The notes under the pieces are model-generated. The model was given only the letters and a program-made list of their open reading frames with translations, searched no databases and was not told where the DNA came from. Positions 26,120-34,396 of a DNA stretch of 64,000 nt are shown one piece after another. This DNA comes from Aminicenans sp964648465. GTDB lineage: Bacteria; Acidobacteriota; Aminicenantia; Aminicenantales; Aminicenantaceae. Both the position numbers and the translations under genes were made by a program. Position 1 is the first letter of the stretch; each line of letters starts with the position of its first letter. The stretch is from the NCBI GenBank assembly GCA_964648465.1, contig CAZYMU010000001.1, forward strand, positions 62,001 to 126,000, given 5' to 3'.

Positions 26120-26719
26120 ATGGAAGAAAATGAACAAAACATTATTGACCGAATCTGCCGAGGCGATACTGCAGCATTTCAAAGACTGGTGGAGAGGTAC
26201 AAGAAGAAGATTTATTTCCTCGCCTATGATATTCTCGGCGATCACCACGAAGCTGAAGATATCTCCCATGAAGTATTCATCAAAGTGTTTCGTTCCCTTA
26301 AGAATTTCCGCAGGAATTCAAAAATGAGCTCCTGGATTTATCAAATTACTGCTAATACCTGCATAGATGCTCTGCGCAAAAAGAAATCAAAACCCCAAGT
26401 AAATCTGGAGGATTTCAATCATGTTTCTCTACAGGACAATCTTGCTGGAGGCGGCACTCGTGTCCAAAATCCTGAACTTAGTGCTGAGGCATCTATCATG
26501 CAACGTAGGATTCAAAATGCCTTGTATAAAGTCACCCCAAGAGAGAGAGCAGTGTTTGTGATGCGTCATTACAATGATTTAGAGATAAAAGAGATTGCAG
26601 AAGTCCTGAACGTTTCTTCAGGGACGGTCAAGAGCCTGCTTTTCCGTGCTTTAAAAAAAATGCGAAAAGAGCTTTCAACTCATCGGGGAAAGTCCTCAAT
26701 GGAGGCTAACTATGACTGA
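26120..26719 (+). CDS. ECF RNA polymerase sigma factor
   Basis: A 199-residue sigma-70-family ECF factor. Region 2 runs about 15-85, with GDHHEAEDISHEVFIKVFRSLKNFR contacting core and SKMSSWIYQITANTCIDALRKKK reading the -10. Region 4 (about 130-185, TPRERAVFVMRHYNDLEIKEIAEVLNVSSGTVKSLLFRALKKMRKEL) reads the -35. The ATG at 26120 is preferred; the GTG just before it (26117) would add one residue. It overlaps the downstream anti-sigma gene by 8 bp. Composition is visibly more GC-rich than nearby genes. The upstream promoter suggests autoregulation. Confidence 0.93.
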   Translation: MEENEQNIIDRICRGDTAAFQRLVERYKKKIYFLAYDILGDHHEAEDISHEVFIKVFRSLKNFRRNSKMSSWIYQITANTCIDALRKKKSKPQVNLEDFNHVSLQDNLAGGGTRVQNPELSAEASIMQRRIQNALYKVTPRERAVFVMRHYNDLEIKEIAEVLNVSSGTVKSLLFRALKKMRKELSTHRGKSSMEANYD

Positions 26720-27527
26720 TTGTAAAAAATGCAAGGCCCTGTTTTCCGATTCATTGTATGGGGAATTGAAAGCCGAGCAAAAGCAGTTCCTCGAAAATCA
26801 CCTCCGGGATTGCCCGAAGTGCCAATCCGAATTCGTTGAATTAACTGCAACTGTAAGATTTATGGAAAAAAGAGTCCGTCCTGAGCCCGGACAAGATTTC
26901 TGGAATAGCTACTGGGGGCGGCTGTCCGATCGGATAGAAAAAGAAGCAGCTTTTCAACCTCAAAAGGAAAAATGGTGGAAGGCTTTGAGCCGCACTATAC
27001 AAACACCACCCAGTTGGGCTTATCAGGGTGCAGCGGCAATTGTACTGATTGTTATAGGAATTTTTATAGGCAGGGTGCTATTTACCCAGGGTGTCCCGCA
27101 GGTTCCACCCACACTGTCATCAGGAAATCTCACCCAGACAGGACCAGGGATCGAACTCACACAGCGTACCCACAATTATATAGAACGCTCAAAACTGATG
27201 CTGCTTGCAATCGTCAATTTCGAGCCGGAAACAGAAGATCCCTTTGCCTTGAATCTGCCTTATCAACAGCAGGTGTCAAGAGAATTGGTACAAGAGGCGG
27301 GCTTGCTGAAAAAGAAACTTGCCGGATTCCGCCAGAGAAGGCTGCAGGAGCTTATTGTTGACCTTGAGGTGATACTGCTTCAGATAGCCAATCTGGAGTC
27401 AGAGCCTGATATGTCGGTTATCAAGATGATTAAGGACGGCGTAGAAAGCCGTGGAATTCTGTTGAAAATAAATCTAGCGGACATCCGCCAGTCTATTAAT
27501 GAAAGGAATAAATCCAAAAGTCTATAG
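26712..27527 (+). CDS. Zinc-finger transmembrane anti-sigma factor
   Basis: A 271-residue predicted anti-sigma factor for the overlapping sigma gene. The N-terminal ZAS zinc module has Cys pairs CKKC and the diagnostic H-x3-C-x2-C in NHLRDCPKCQSEF (about 30-41). A single transmembrane helix follows at about 106-126 (GAAAIVLIVIGIFIGRVLF). The C-terminal 145 residues, predicted periplasmic, are largely helical (LKKKLAGFRQRRLQELIVDLEVILLQIANLE) and may sense envelope signals or bind the following HEAT protein. Loss of the ZAS-sigma contact would release the sigma factor. Confidence 0.85.
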   Translation: MTDCKKCKALFSDSLYGELKAEQKQFLENHLRDCPKCQSEFVELTATVRFMEKRVRPEPGQDFWNSYWGRLSDRIEKEAAFQPQKEKWWKALSRTIQTPPSWAYQGAAAIVLIVIGIFIGRVLFTQGVPQVPPTLSSGNLTQTGPGIELTQRTHNYIERSKLMLLAIVNFEPETEDPFALNLPYQQQVSRELVQEAGLLKKKLAGFRQRRLQELIVDLEVILLQIANLESEPDMSVIKMIKDGVESRGILLKINLADIRQSINERNKSKSL

Positions 27528-27541
27528 AAACGGAGGAAAAC

Positions 27542-29122
27542 ATGAGTTTAAGAATTTCACGTATTATGATGTCGGTTTTTATCCTACTGGTATCATTTTC
27601 CCTACTGTCGCCGGTATTATATGCCGACAATATACAGGACAAGGATACCAAATCCTATAATCAGGCTTATAACCTCATTGCTGAGGAAAGATGGGAAGAA
27701 GCCGCAAAAGCCCTTGAAAAATTTATTAGCACGTATTCCAACAGCGCTTATGTGGATGATGCCCGGTTCTGGCAGTGTTATGCCAGAGAGAAACTGGAAC
27801 AGTCCTTAGAGACGGTTTTCAACTGCTATGAGGATTTCATCAAATCTCATCCGAAAAGCAAATGGGTAGATGATGCCCAGTCCAATATGATTCGCATCGC
27901 CCATCAACTATCTAAGCAAGGTAATCCCAAATATCAGCACTTAGTCCAATCCATTTATGAGAGCCAGGAAGATGAGATTAAACTGGTTGCCCTCTATGCA
28001 CTGGAAGATATGGGCAATGAGGAGGCCTTAGACGCGATCATAAAACTTTATGATGATGCGGCAGATGTCAATCTCCGCAGCAGGATCATCAATATGCTCG
28101 AAGATTTTGAATCACCCAGGGCGCTTGACAAACTTGAGGACATTGCTCTTAATGAACCCGATTCTTCCTTACGCCGCAGGGCTGTTTATGTTATTGCGGA
28201 TACCGAAGAGAAGGATGCCATCAATATTCTAAAAAAGGTCATCGAGACCGATTCAGACACCAAGGTCAGGAAAGCTGCTCTCAATGCTTTAGGAGATACG
28301 GAAGATCCCTCTGTTATCCCTATTCTGAGTGAGATCGCCATAAATGATAAGAATGTGACTCTGGCAAAAGCTGCGGTATATGCTCTGGAGGACGTCGAAA
28401 GTCCAGAAGTGCTTCCCGCGCTCAAAAAGATATTAAAAGAGGCCAAAGCCATCGAGGTCAAAAAGGCTACCCTTTATACACTTGAAGACATCGAAGAGGC
28501 AGATGTACTTCCCCTCTTGAAGGAAGTTGCCCTGAAGGAGAGCAACCTGGAATTACGCAAGGCTGCGATATACACTATCGGGGATATTGAAAGTAAAGAG
28601 GTCCTTGAAATCCTGAAGGAGATTCTGGAATCAACCGATGAACTCAGCCTCAAAAAAACAGCCCTGTATTCCATTGAAGACTATGAAGGCAAAGAAGCAG
28701 AAAAGATCCTCTATGATACAGCCCTAAACTCCCCTGATGAAGAACTGGCTAAGACCGCTGTTTATGCCCTTGCCGATCTTGTTGAAGATGAGGGTGATCC
28801 GGCGTTCCTCATGGAAGTCTATAAAAAGTCAAAGTACTTCTCCGTCCGCAAAGCGGCTTTGTACAGTATTGAAGATGTAGAAGGACCCAAAGCTGTCAAG
28901 GCACTGGCAGATGTATTAAAAAGCGAAAAAGACCCGCAGCTTCAGGTAGTCATTATCAGAGCTCTTGGTGAAACAGAAAGTGACGAGGCAGTTCCTATAC
29001 TGCTTGAGATTGCCCTGAAGGATAAGAATCGCAAGGTCAGAGCTGAAGCAGTATCAGCTTTAGGAAAGATCGGGACACCAAAAGCACGGGAAGCCCTTAT
29101 GAAGATTCTTGAGAAAAAGTAG
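27542..29122 (+). CDS. Secreted TPR-HEAT repeat protein
   Basis: A 526-residue exported scaffold protein, third gene of the sigma/anti-sigma operon (14 bp gap, aggagg-like RBS). After a signal peptide (to about residue 29, LSPVLYADN) there are TolA-binding/YbgF-like tetratricopeptide units (YNLIAEERWEEAAKALEKFISTYSNSAYVDDARFWQCYAREKL, then SLETVFNCYEDFIKSHPKSKWVDDAQ). From about 130 onward, at least ten HEAT/PBS-type repeats of some 30-33 residues follow, each with a form of LRRAAVYALxDxExPEVLPILKEIA. No catalytic residues are seen. The repeats probably bind peptides or partners in the periplasm and may feed back to the anti-sigma factor. Confidence 0.85.
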   Translation: MSLRISRIMMSVFILLVSFSLLSPVLYADNIQDKDTKSYNQAYNLIAEERWEEAAKALEKFISTYSNSAYVDDARFWQCYAREKLEQSLETVFNCYEDFIKSHPKSKWVDDAQSNMIRIAHQLSKQGNPKYQHLVQSIYESQEDEIKLVALYALEDMGNEEALDAIIKLYDDAADVNLRSRIINMLEDFESPRALDKLEDIALNEPDSSLRRRAVYVIADTEEKDAINILKKVIETDSDTKVRKAALNALGDTEDPSVIPILSEIAINDKNVTLAKAAVYALEDVESPEVLPALKKILKEAKAIEVKKATLYTLEDIEEADVLPLLKEVALKESNLELRKAAIYTIGDIESKEVLEILKEILESTDELSLKKTALYSIEDYEGKEAEKILYDTALNSPDEELAKTAVYALADLVEDEGDPAFLMEVYKKSKYFSVRKAALYSIEDVEGPKAVKALADVLKSEKDPQLQVVIIRALGETESDEAVPILLEIALKDKNRKVRAEAVSALGKIGTPKAREALMKILEKK

Positions 29123-29180
29123 TGAAAACAATGCGAAGATTCCTGAAAGAATATACTTCAGCAATTTATCCGTCTTTTTT

Positions 29181-29273
29181 GATCTAAAAGGAGGCTGTCC
29201 GCTGTTCTGCCTGGGCGATAGTGATGATCCCAGAGCTCTGAATGCGTTGATAGAGATCATTCGGAACAAATAG
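29181..29273 (+). pseudogene. Remnant tail of a second HEAT-repeat protein
   Basis: In one plus-strand frame this stretch reads CPLFCLGDSDDPRALNALIEIIRNK and stop, matching the C-terminal half of a HEAT repeat and the GC-rich style of the preceding gene. There is no start codon and the frame is closed upstream, so it seems a leftover of a deleted HEAT-repeat gene. Confidence 0.45.
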
Positions 29274-29389
29274 CTTTCAGTCAATATGCCCCTTTGTATT
29301 GACAAAAAGTGAAATTGCCTATAAATTCTATTTCTGAGTTTTTGGATGCTGGAAAGAAGGCACAGTAAATGTGTAATCAAAGAGAAAGA

Positions 29390-29461
29390 GCGGACATAAC
29401 TCAGCGGTAGAGTACGAGCTTCCCAAGCTCGGGGTCGCGGGTTCGAATCCCGTTGTCCGCT
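29390..29461 (+). tRNA. tRNA-Gly (anticodon CCC)
   Basis: The acceptor stem GCGGACA/TGTCCGC, D-arm ACTC-AGCGGTA-GAGT, anticodon stem CGAGC/GCTCG with loop TTCCCAA (anticodon CCC), a five-base variable loop and T-arm GCGGG-TTCGAAT-CCCGT are all paired. CCA is not encoded. The acceptor stem is extended outside the tRNA by nine further perfect base pairs (AGAGAAAGA at 29381-29389 with TCTTTCTCT at 29461-29469). Confidence 0.95.
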
Positions 29462-29503
29462 CTTTCTCTCAATAGAATCAGGCTTTTAAAATAAGGAAAT
29501 CAA

Positions 29504-30289
29504 ATGGGTGAATGGAATCTTATTGTAGATAAAATACCACTTAAAGGTTCATGGAACATGGCTGTAGATGATTTCCTTTTCCAGTCACTCGGGGAAGAGC
29601 CTCAGACTTATGTTCGATTTTACGCCTGGAAAAAGCCGACCGTATCTTTAGGCTATTCTCAAAAGATCTTTAAAGTACTTGATATTGAATATTGCCAGAA
29701 GAATGGGATTGATATCGTTAGGAGAATTACAGGGGGGAAGCTAGTTTTGCATTATAAAGAGGTAACTTATTCTATTTGTTCTTCAGATAAAGAGATATTC
29801 ACTTCAACCCTGGATGATTCTTACAGGATTATCTCCGAAGCACTAATGTGTGGACTTGGGAAAATGGGGTTAAAACCTTGTCTTGCTGATGCTGCTCCCT
29901 CCTCTTATGTCAGAGGAAATCTTCCTTGTTTCTCTTATCCTGCACGAAATGAAGTTGAAATTGATAGAAAGAAAATTATTGGGAGTGCTCAGAAAAGGGA
30001 GGGATCAAAGTTTATTCAGCACGGTTCTATTCCGCTTGAAGGGAAAGAAGAGCTTTTGAAATCGGTCTCATTTTTAAAAGGGCGAGAAGAGAATATCCGT
30101 ATGATCTCTGTTTCACAAGCTCTGGACAAAAGGGTGGCCTTTGACTGGGTTGTGAATTTATTAGTGGAAGGAATTTCAGAATATTTCAAAGTGCACTTGA
30201 AACCAAAAGATTTTAGTATAAAGAATAGAGAAGATATCCTTAATATTCAAAGAGAGCGATATGAAAGCAAGGATTGGCTATATAGATGA
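29504..30289 (+). CDS. LipM/LplA-family octanoyl/lipoate transferase
   Basis: A 261-residue BPL/LplA/LipB-fold acyltransferase, which attaches octanoyl or lipoyl groups to lipoyl domains of oxo-acid dehydrogenases or GcvH. The order of motifs is typical: MAVDDFLF near 20, VSLGYSQ (47-53), RRITGGKLVLHYKEVTYS (73-90), PCFSYPARNEVEI with Cys142, and KKIIGSAQKREGSKFIQHGSI (156-176). Cys142 in that position matches the catalytic Cys of LipM octanoyltransferases and argues against an ATP-dependent LplA. No lipoate-dependent complex or lipA is in the window. It begins about 40 bp after tRNA-Gly. Confidence 0.82.
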   Translation: MGEWNLIVDKIPLKGSWNMAVDDFLFQSLGEEPQTYVRFYAWKKPTVSLGYSQKIFKVLDIEYCQKNGIDIVRRITGGKLVLHYKEVTYSICSSDKEIFTSTLDDSYRIISEALMCGLGKMGLKPCLADAAPSSYVRGNLPCFSYPARNEVEIDRKKIIGSAQKREGSKFIQHGSIPLEGKEELLKSVSFLKGREENIRMISVSQALDKRVAFDWVVNLLVEGISEYFKVHLKPKDFSIKNREDILNIQRERYESKDWLYR

Positions 30290-30349
30290 CATATTGATTA
30301 TTTTAATTTTTAATGATAGCATTGCGTTAATAAACAAGGGTTTTTGCTA

Positions 30350-31246
30350 ATGAACGAAGTCGAAGAACTTTCTAAGCTTGACATTAAGAATTTACCGCCG
30401 TCCAAGAGTTTTCTTCTTGACGACTTACACCAGAATGCGTTAAAAAATCTTTATATTGAACTTGGAGCAGGCCCTGTCTTTTATCTTCTTTCACCATCTT
30501 ATTCTGTCATAAATCCAAGTCCGAACGAAGTAATAAACGATTTTATAAACAAAAAAGGTGATATTCTCAATTACATCAAAGAATATATTATCCAAAATCT
30601 TGCCAAATATTCTGTTCTTTTAGATGTAAACAGCTATTTTATTGAGCAAAATAATTTTCTTGTTTTAGCCAGGATGAGAGAAAGAGATTCGGAGGGGAGG
30701 CGATATGAGATTAAATTCTATACTCATTCTCCCCGGGAACTGATGACAAATTACAATGATAAGATTTATATCGGCAGAGATTTCATTGACCTTTTCCAAT
30801 TTAAGAGAAAATATTTCGGAGTTAAAGATCTGATAACTTCATTAAAAAATCAATATGAGATTTTGCTTGATAAAGCTGAACAAAAGCTGAAAAATCCTCT
30901 CGAATATAAATCCTTTTTTCAGGAAATAAAAGAATATCTAAGTGAGTTGCGAATCGAGGGTTTTAATATCCTTCAATCTCTTCCACCATATATTGATTTT
31001 AAACAAATAAAAGAAAAAGACTTGATTAGTATTAATGCTCAGTACCGTACAATTAATCATTATTTGATTGAGCTGTGTGATGAAGTAAATGAATTTGAGA
31101 ATCTTCTAAGAGATAAAAAAGAAATGCATTTTGTCCGATATGTCACAAAATATAAAAAGGACCTTACAAACTTTATTTCATATTTCAATATAAAAATAAA
31201 TGGTTATCTGTCAGAAAAAATATTCAGCCTGAAATATAAAAGTTAA
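30350..31246 (+). CDS. Hypothetical protein, charged helical
   Basis: I do not recognise this 298-residue protein. The start is placed at ATG 30350, 9 bp after an aaggg RBS. It has no signal peptide or transmembrane helix and is rich in Lys, Glu, Ile and Tyr. The N-terminal half (about 30-165) looks alpha/beta, with strands such as YSVLLDV, NFLVLARM and RRYEIKFYTHSP. The C-terminal half is long amphipathic helices (KNQYEILLDKAEQKLKN..., EFENLLRDKKEMHFVRYVTKYKKDL) and could form a coiled-coil bundle. It follows the LipM-like gene by 60 bp and converges on the DUF4097 gene; neither neighbour reveals its role. Confidence 0.7.
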   Translation: MNEVEELSKLDIKNLPPSKSFLLDDLHQNALKNLYIELGAGPVFYLLSPSYSVINPSPNEVINDFINKKGDILNYIKEYIIQNLAKYSVLLDVNSYFIEQNNFLVLARMRERDSEGRRYEIKFYTHSPRELMTNYNDKIYIGRDFIDLFQFKRKYFGVKDLITSLKNQYEILLDKAEQKLKNPLEYKSFFQEIKEYLSELRIEGFNILQSLPPYIDFKQIKEKDLISINAQYRTINHYLIELCDEVNEFENLLRDKKEMHFVRYVTKYKKDLTNFISYFNIKINGYLSEKIFSLKYKS

Positions 31247-31258
31247 TCATATCTAGTC

Positions 31259-32557
31259 TTATTCTAAAATCCTGATTGATCCGTAGCTGGTTGAAAGGAA
31301 AATTTTGGGATTTTCTTTTTCATCAGTAAATGCTTTGATTATAGAGAGACTGTTTTCTTTTCGGAACGTGGGTTCAAAAGGAAGCTCCCATTTAATATTA
31401 CCGCCCTTGTTTTGGGCTTCAACAGGGTATTTTCCCTCAGAAGGCCAGTGTAATGTTATATCTGTATATGTGCCCTTAACTTCTATTGGCTGGGTAAGAG
31501 GAGAAGGCCTCAGAATTATTTTTCCGTGGGATAGAAGAATGGTTGTTTTTCCAGAAAATTTATCAAGTTCGATGTCATTATATGATGAAGAAATATTGAT
31601 TTCGTCTCCGCTTATTGTGTTTCCATAAATACCAAGGCTTTTTCCATCTATTGCCAGGTTGCCATGGATATTGTTCAATCTTACATTGCTGTATCTATCA
31701 GTTATTTCAAGGTCTCCATCTATTCCATTTATTTCTATATATGAATGGTTACCTATGATTTTTGTGGGGCCTGCATTGAGTAATATTATTTTTTCATAGG
31801 AATTCTCAATTTCAACAGTACCTGATAGGTTTTGGCCGAAGACTTCATTATGGGAACCTTCAACCGTGACATCCTGTGAGAAATCTTCTAGATGAATTGT
31901 ACCGTATCTATGGATAATATGGGTGTTTCCTTTGATGCTTTTTGCTGTAAGAGAAGAGTGGCTGCTTTCTATACGGCAGTCGGATTGAACATTGTCTACT
32001 TCGACATCTTCGTAACTGTTTCGAACAAAAATATTGCCATCTATTTCTGAAGCAATGACCTTTCCATGACTGTTGATGATATTCGTGTTCCCCAGTTTGT
32101 AAGTTTTAACAATTCCATATGAATTTTTTACTTTTACATTCATTCCTTCCGGAATAAAAAGCCTAAAGCTTGTTTTGAAATTTTTCCGCTTGAAGTCGTT
32201 GCGGTTTGTCGAAATCATCAACTCATTGATGCCTTTATTAACTGACATCTTCAGCTTGTCAGAAATTTTCTTTGCAAGTTCTTCATTTCTGCGCCAAATT
32301 TTTTTCCCAAAAACAACAGTTATCTTTTCTTCCTCAGTTCCTTGTATTTCAACATCTCCATGGGCATTGATGACTTGAAGTTCAGAAGGGAAGGGGGGGT
32401 AGATTTCCTGTGATTCTTCATATTCGAATTCACCATAGAAAAAGATAAAACCGTCACCACAATAAGAGTCGAAATGAATTTTTCCTGTTTGGGCATGGAA
32501 AAAGATTACCCCGGCAATGATGATGAAAATTAAAAGGATGATTTCTTTTGCTTTCAT
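31259..32557 (-). CDS. DUF4097-type secreted beta-helix protein
   Basis: A 432-residue exported protein with an N-terminal membrane or signal segment (IILLIFIIIAGVIFFHA). The body is a long beta-solenoid of the DUF4097 (putative adhesin) type. It has short strands of about 20 residues alternating between two turn classes, for example VINAHGDVEIQG, VKNSYGIVKTYK, IINSHGKVIASE, VRNSYEDVEVDN, IESSHSSLTAKS and so on to STSYGSIRILE. Its function is unknown. Genes of this family often lie in ECF/anti-sigma operons and are thought to act at the cell surface. Here it is the last gene of such an operon, 2 bp after the small membrane gene. Confidence 0.75.
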   Translation of the reverse strand: MKAKEIILLIFIIIAGVIFFHAQTGKIHFDSYCGDGFIFFYGEFEYEESQEIYPPFPSELQVINAHGDVEIQGTEEEKITVVFGKKIWRRNEELAKKISDKLKMSVNKGINELMISTNRNDFKRKNFKTSFRLFIPEGMNVKVKNSYGIVKTYKLGNTNIINSHGKVIASEIDGNIFVRNSYEDVEVDNVQSDCRIESSHSSLTAKSIKGNTHIIHRYGTIHLEDFSQDVTVEGSHNEVFGQNLSGTVEIENSYEKIILLNAGPTKIIGNHSYIEINGIDGDLEITDRYSNVRLNNIHGNLAIDGKSLGIYGNTISGDEINISSSYNDIELDKFSGKTTILLSHGKIILRPSPLTQPIEVKGTYTDITLHWPSEGKYPVEAQNKGGNIKWELPFEPTFRKENSLSIIKAFTDEKENPKIFLSTSYGSIRILE

Positions 32558-32559
32558 TT

Positions 32560-32766
32560 TTAATCCTGAATATTTTCGGGTTCTTCATTTTGTTCTTTTA
32601 TTCCGTAGTAAAGCTTCCAGACTCCCCACACAATAAGTACTAAGGGCCAGAGACGAGCTACTGTATCCCATATGGAAGTACCAAGATTGCTAAGGAGAAT
32701 GGTAAGACCTACTAGGACTAGTATGATACCCCATACAAGAGGGTCTGTACGTTTTTGTTTAGCCAT
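32560..32766 (-). CDS. Small DUF5668/LiaF-like membrane protein
   Basis: A 68-residue membrane protein with two hydrophobic helices, WGIILVLVGLTILLSNLG and LWPLVLIVWGVWKLYYG. This resembles the LiaF/DUF5668 transmembrane unit seen with envelope-stress regulators. The true start is ATG 32766 (MAKQKRTDP), preceded by an aaggag RBS; the longer frame upstream overlaps the previous gene. It resembles the second half of the preceding 164-residue protein, suggesting duplication of this unit. Confidence 0.75.
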   Translation of the reverse strand: MAKQKRTDPLVWGIILVLVGLTILLSNLGTSIWDTVARLWPLVLIVWGVWKLYYGIKEQNEEPENIQD

Positions 32767-32785
32767 TTTTTTCTCCTTAATTTTT

Positions 32786-33280
32786 TTAATTTTCCTGTTT
32801 TTTACGTGAATAATAATCTGCAATAAGTTTAATCCCGATGACGATAACAATGAGAGGCCAGAAATCGAACACAGTGTCATAGTTGATGAGGAAGTTAAAA
32901 TTAGCCATGAGGAATATTCCTCCAAGGGCGATTAAAATAATTCCCCAGAAAATAGAGCCAGATTTTACAGCATCAGAAAAATCTTCTGTAAATTCTTCTT
33001 CTTCACTATGAATGGCTCTTCGGTTAATAGTTGAAGAAACATTGATGGAATCAATGATCTGGTAAAAATAAAATCCAGCAAGAAACAGTCCTAGGAAAAC
33101 AGGAGAGCCTTTGCCATTTGCAAGCAGGGTAACTAGTAGAGAAAAGGCGAGAAGGTGGACCAAGGCCTTTTGAATCTGGCGGTTATAAAGAGCGCCAACA
33201 CCAAAAGGAAAAAAGAACGATAGTATTCCTGCGAGTAATGGAGATTTTGGTGGTCTTTTGACGATTACTTTTTCTTCCAT
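32786..33280 (-). CDS. Multi-spanning DUF5668-like membrane protein
   Basis: A 164-residue protein with an N-terminal TM2-like pair (LLAGILSFFFPFGVGALYNRQIQKAL, then LLAFSLLVTLLANG and PVFLGLFLAGFYFYQI). A cytoplasmic acidic linker (EEEEFTEDFSDA) precedes a LiaF/DUF5668-like pair (GSIFWGIILIALGGIFLM and FWPLIVIVIGIKLI). The latter pair is echoed by the next gene. It probably monitors or scaffolds the membrane in the ECF operon; no enzymatic motifs. It is followed by an aggag-started small gene 19 bp away. Confidence 0.72.
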   Translation of the reverse strand: MEEKVIVKRPPKSPLLAGILSFFFPFGVGALYNRQIQKALVHLLAFSLLVTLLANGKGSPVFLGLFLAGFYFYQIIDSINVSSTINRRAIHSEEEEFTEDFSDAVKSGSIFWGIILIALGGIFLMANFNFLINYDTVFDFWPLIVIVIGIKLIADYYSRKKQEN

Positions 33281-33306
33281 TTTATACCTCCAAATTTATG
33301 ATATCT

Positions 33307-33804
33307 TTATCCCTCTGTTTCTCCGAAAGGATTGATATCCTTAAGAGAAACAATTATATTTTCTTTATACCCACCCAGGGAATCTGAGAAAGATTCTGCC
33401 TTAGCAACCAGCCTTCCGATTTTACTGTATCCGATATGAATCTGCCGGTTTAGAGATTTGTTAATGAGATTTTTATTTGGATTATATATGTAGCACGATA
33501 TCAGAATAAGGAAAACAGAAACTGCAGCCAGGATGGGTTGGAGCGAGGGCTGGCCAAGAAAATCAAAGCTGATTTTGAATTTTCTCTTTTTAACAGGAGT
33601 TTTATAAAGGCGTTCCAGCAAGTTCTTGCTTACATCTACTTCTGGAAAATCAGCAAGAGTCATGGTTGTTTCTTTAATAGACAAAAAAAGACCTGTGCAT
33701 TTCTGGCAGGATTTTAAATGTTCTTCAACCATTTGTTTTTCTTTTAAGTTAAGCTCATCCTCTATATAAGGAGATAAAAGTTCTTCTATGTGTTTACATT
33801 CCAT
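33307..33804 (-). CDS. Zinc-finger membrane anti-sigma factor
   Basis: A 165-residue anti-sigma factor. The N-terminal ZAS module is MECKHIEELLSPYIEDELNLKEKQMVEEHLKSCQKC, with H-x3-C-x2-C at about 29-36. A single transmembrane helix sits at about 92-108 (LQPILAAVSVFLILISCYIY), and a short extracytoplasmic tail follows. It overlaps the upstream sigma gene by 11 bp, giving tight stoichiometric coupling. Confidence 0.87.
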   Translation of the reverse strand: MECKHIEELLSPYIEDELNLKEKQMVEEHLKSCQKCTGLFLSIKETTMTLADFPEVDVSKNLLERLYKTPVKKRKFKISFDFLGQPSLQPILAAVSVFLILISCYIYNPNKNLINKSLNRQIHIGYSKIGRLVAKAESFSDSLGGYKENIIVSLKDINPFGETEG

Positions 33805-34354
33805 TTCTTTCCTCCTTTTTTTCTTTGAGGATTCTTGCCAGCTGAAGTCTTCCTCTATTAACGCGAGATTTAACCGTTCCCAGAGGCAGGCTCATGATTT
33901 CTGCTACTTCTTTGTATTTTTTGCCCTGAATATCTCTGAGGATGAGCGCTATTCGCATCTCTGATGAAAGGTTTTTGAATCCTTCCCAGATAAATTTTCT
34001 AGTTTCGTTCTTCAAAATGCTTTCCTCAGGACCAATGTTTTTAAACGAAGAAACATAATATTCATTAAACTCATCGCGTGTTTTATTTTTCCATTTTGTT
34101 TTTCTGTATTGATCGATGAGGTAATTTCTTGTGAGAGAAAGAAGCCATGCGATGAAATTTTTATTAAAATCATATTTGGATAGAGAATAGTGAAGTTTTA
34201 GAAAAATTTCTTGTGTTACATCTTCAGCTTCTTCGTATTTCCCAGAGAACTGGTAAGCGATGTTAAAAATCCTTTTAGAGTAGGTGTTAACGAGCATTCT
34301 CCAAGCTCCTTCGTTTCCTTCCAGACATTTTTCTATAATCTTTTCTAATTGCAT
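33794..34354 (-). CDS. ECF RNA polymerase sigma factor
   Basis: A 186-residue ECF sigma factor. Region 2 includes SGKYEEAEDVTQEIFLKLHYSLSKYDFNKNFIAWLLSLTRNYLIDQYRK (about 37-85). Region 4 includes SSEMRIALILRDIQGKKYKEVAEIMSLPLGTVKSRVNRGRLQLARIL (about 128-175). It heads the leftward operon with its anti-sigma gene, two membrane genes and the DUF4097 gene. A near-consensus sigma-E-type promoter (GGAACTT-N16-GTCTAC) lies just upstream, so autoregulation is likely. Confidence 0.93.
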   Translation of the reverse strand: MQLEKIIEKCLEGNEGAWRMLVNTYSKRIFNIAYQFSGKYEEAEDVTQEIFLKLHYSLSKYDFNKNFIAWLLSLTRNYLIDQYRKTKWKNKTRDEFNEYYVSSFKNIGPEESILKNETRKFIWEGFKNLSSEMRIALILRDIQGKKYKEVAEIMSLPLGTVKSRVNRGRLQLARILKEKKEERNGM

Positions 34355-34367
34355 TTACCTCACCTTT

Positions 34368-34396
34368 GTAGACGAGATTTTGGAGAAAAAAGTTCC
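34368..34396 (-). promoter_or_regulatory. Sigma-E-like ECF promoter
   Basis: On the minus strand, GGAACTT (34396-34390) and GTCTAC (34373-34368) are 16 bp apart, almost exactly the sigma-E consensus. The -10 ends 13 bp before the ATG at 34354, so the leader is very short and would cut into the aggtgagg RBS. Either a very short leader or a slightly different start is implied. Confidence 0.62.

Noticed and set aside
29060..29380. 106-codon minus-strand frame between the HEAT gene and tRNA-Gly
   Set aside because: No RBS, overlaps the HEAT gene end and a HEAT-like remnant on the other strand.
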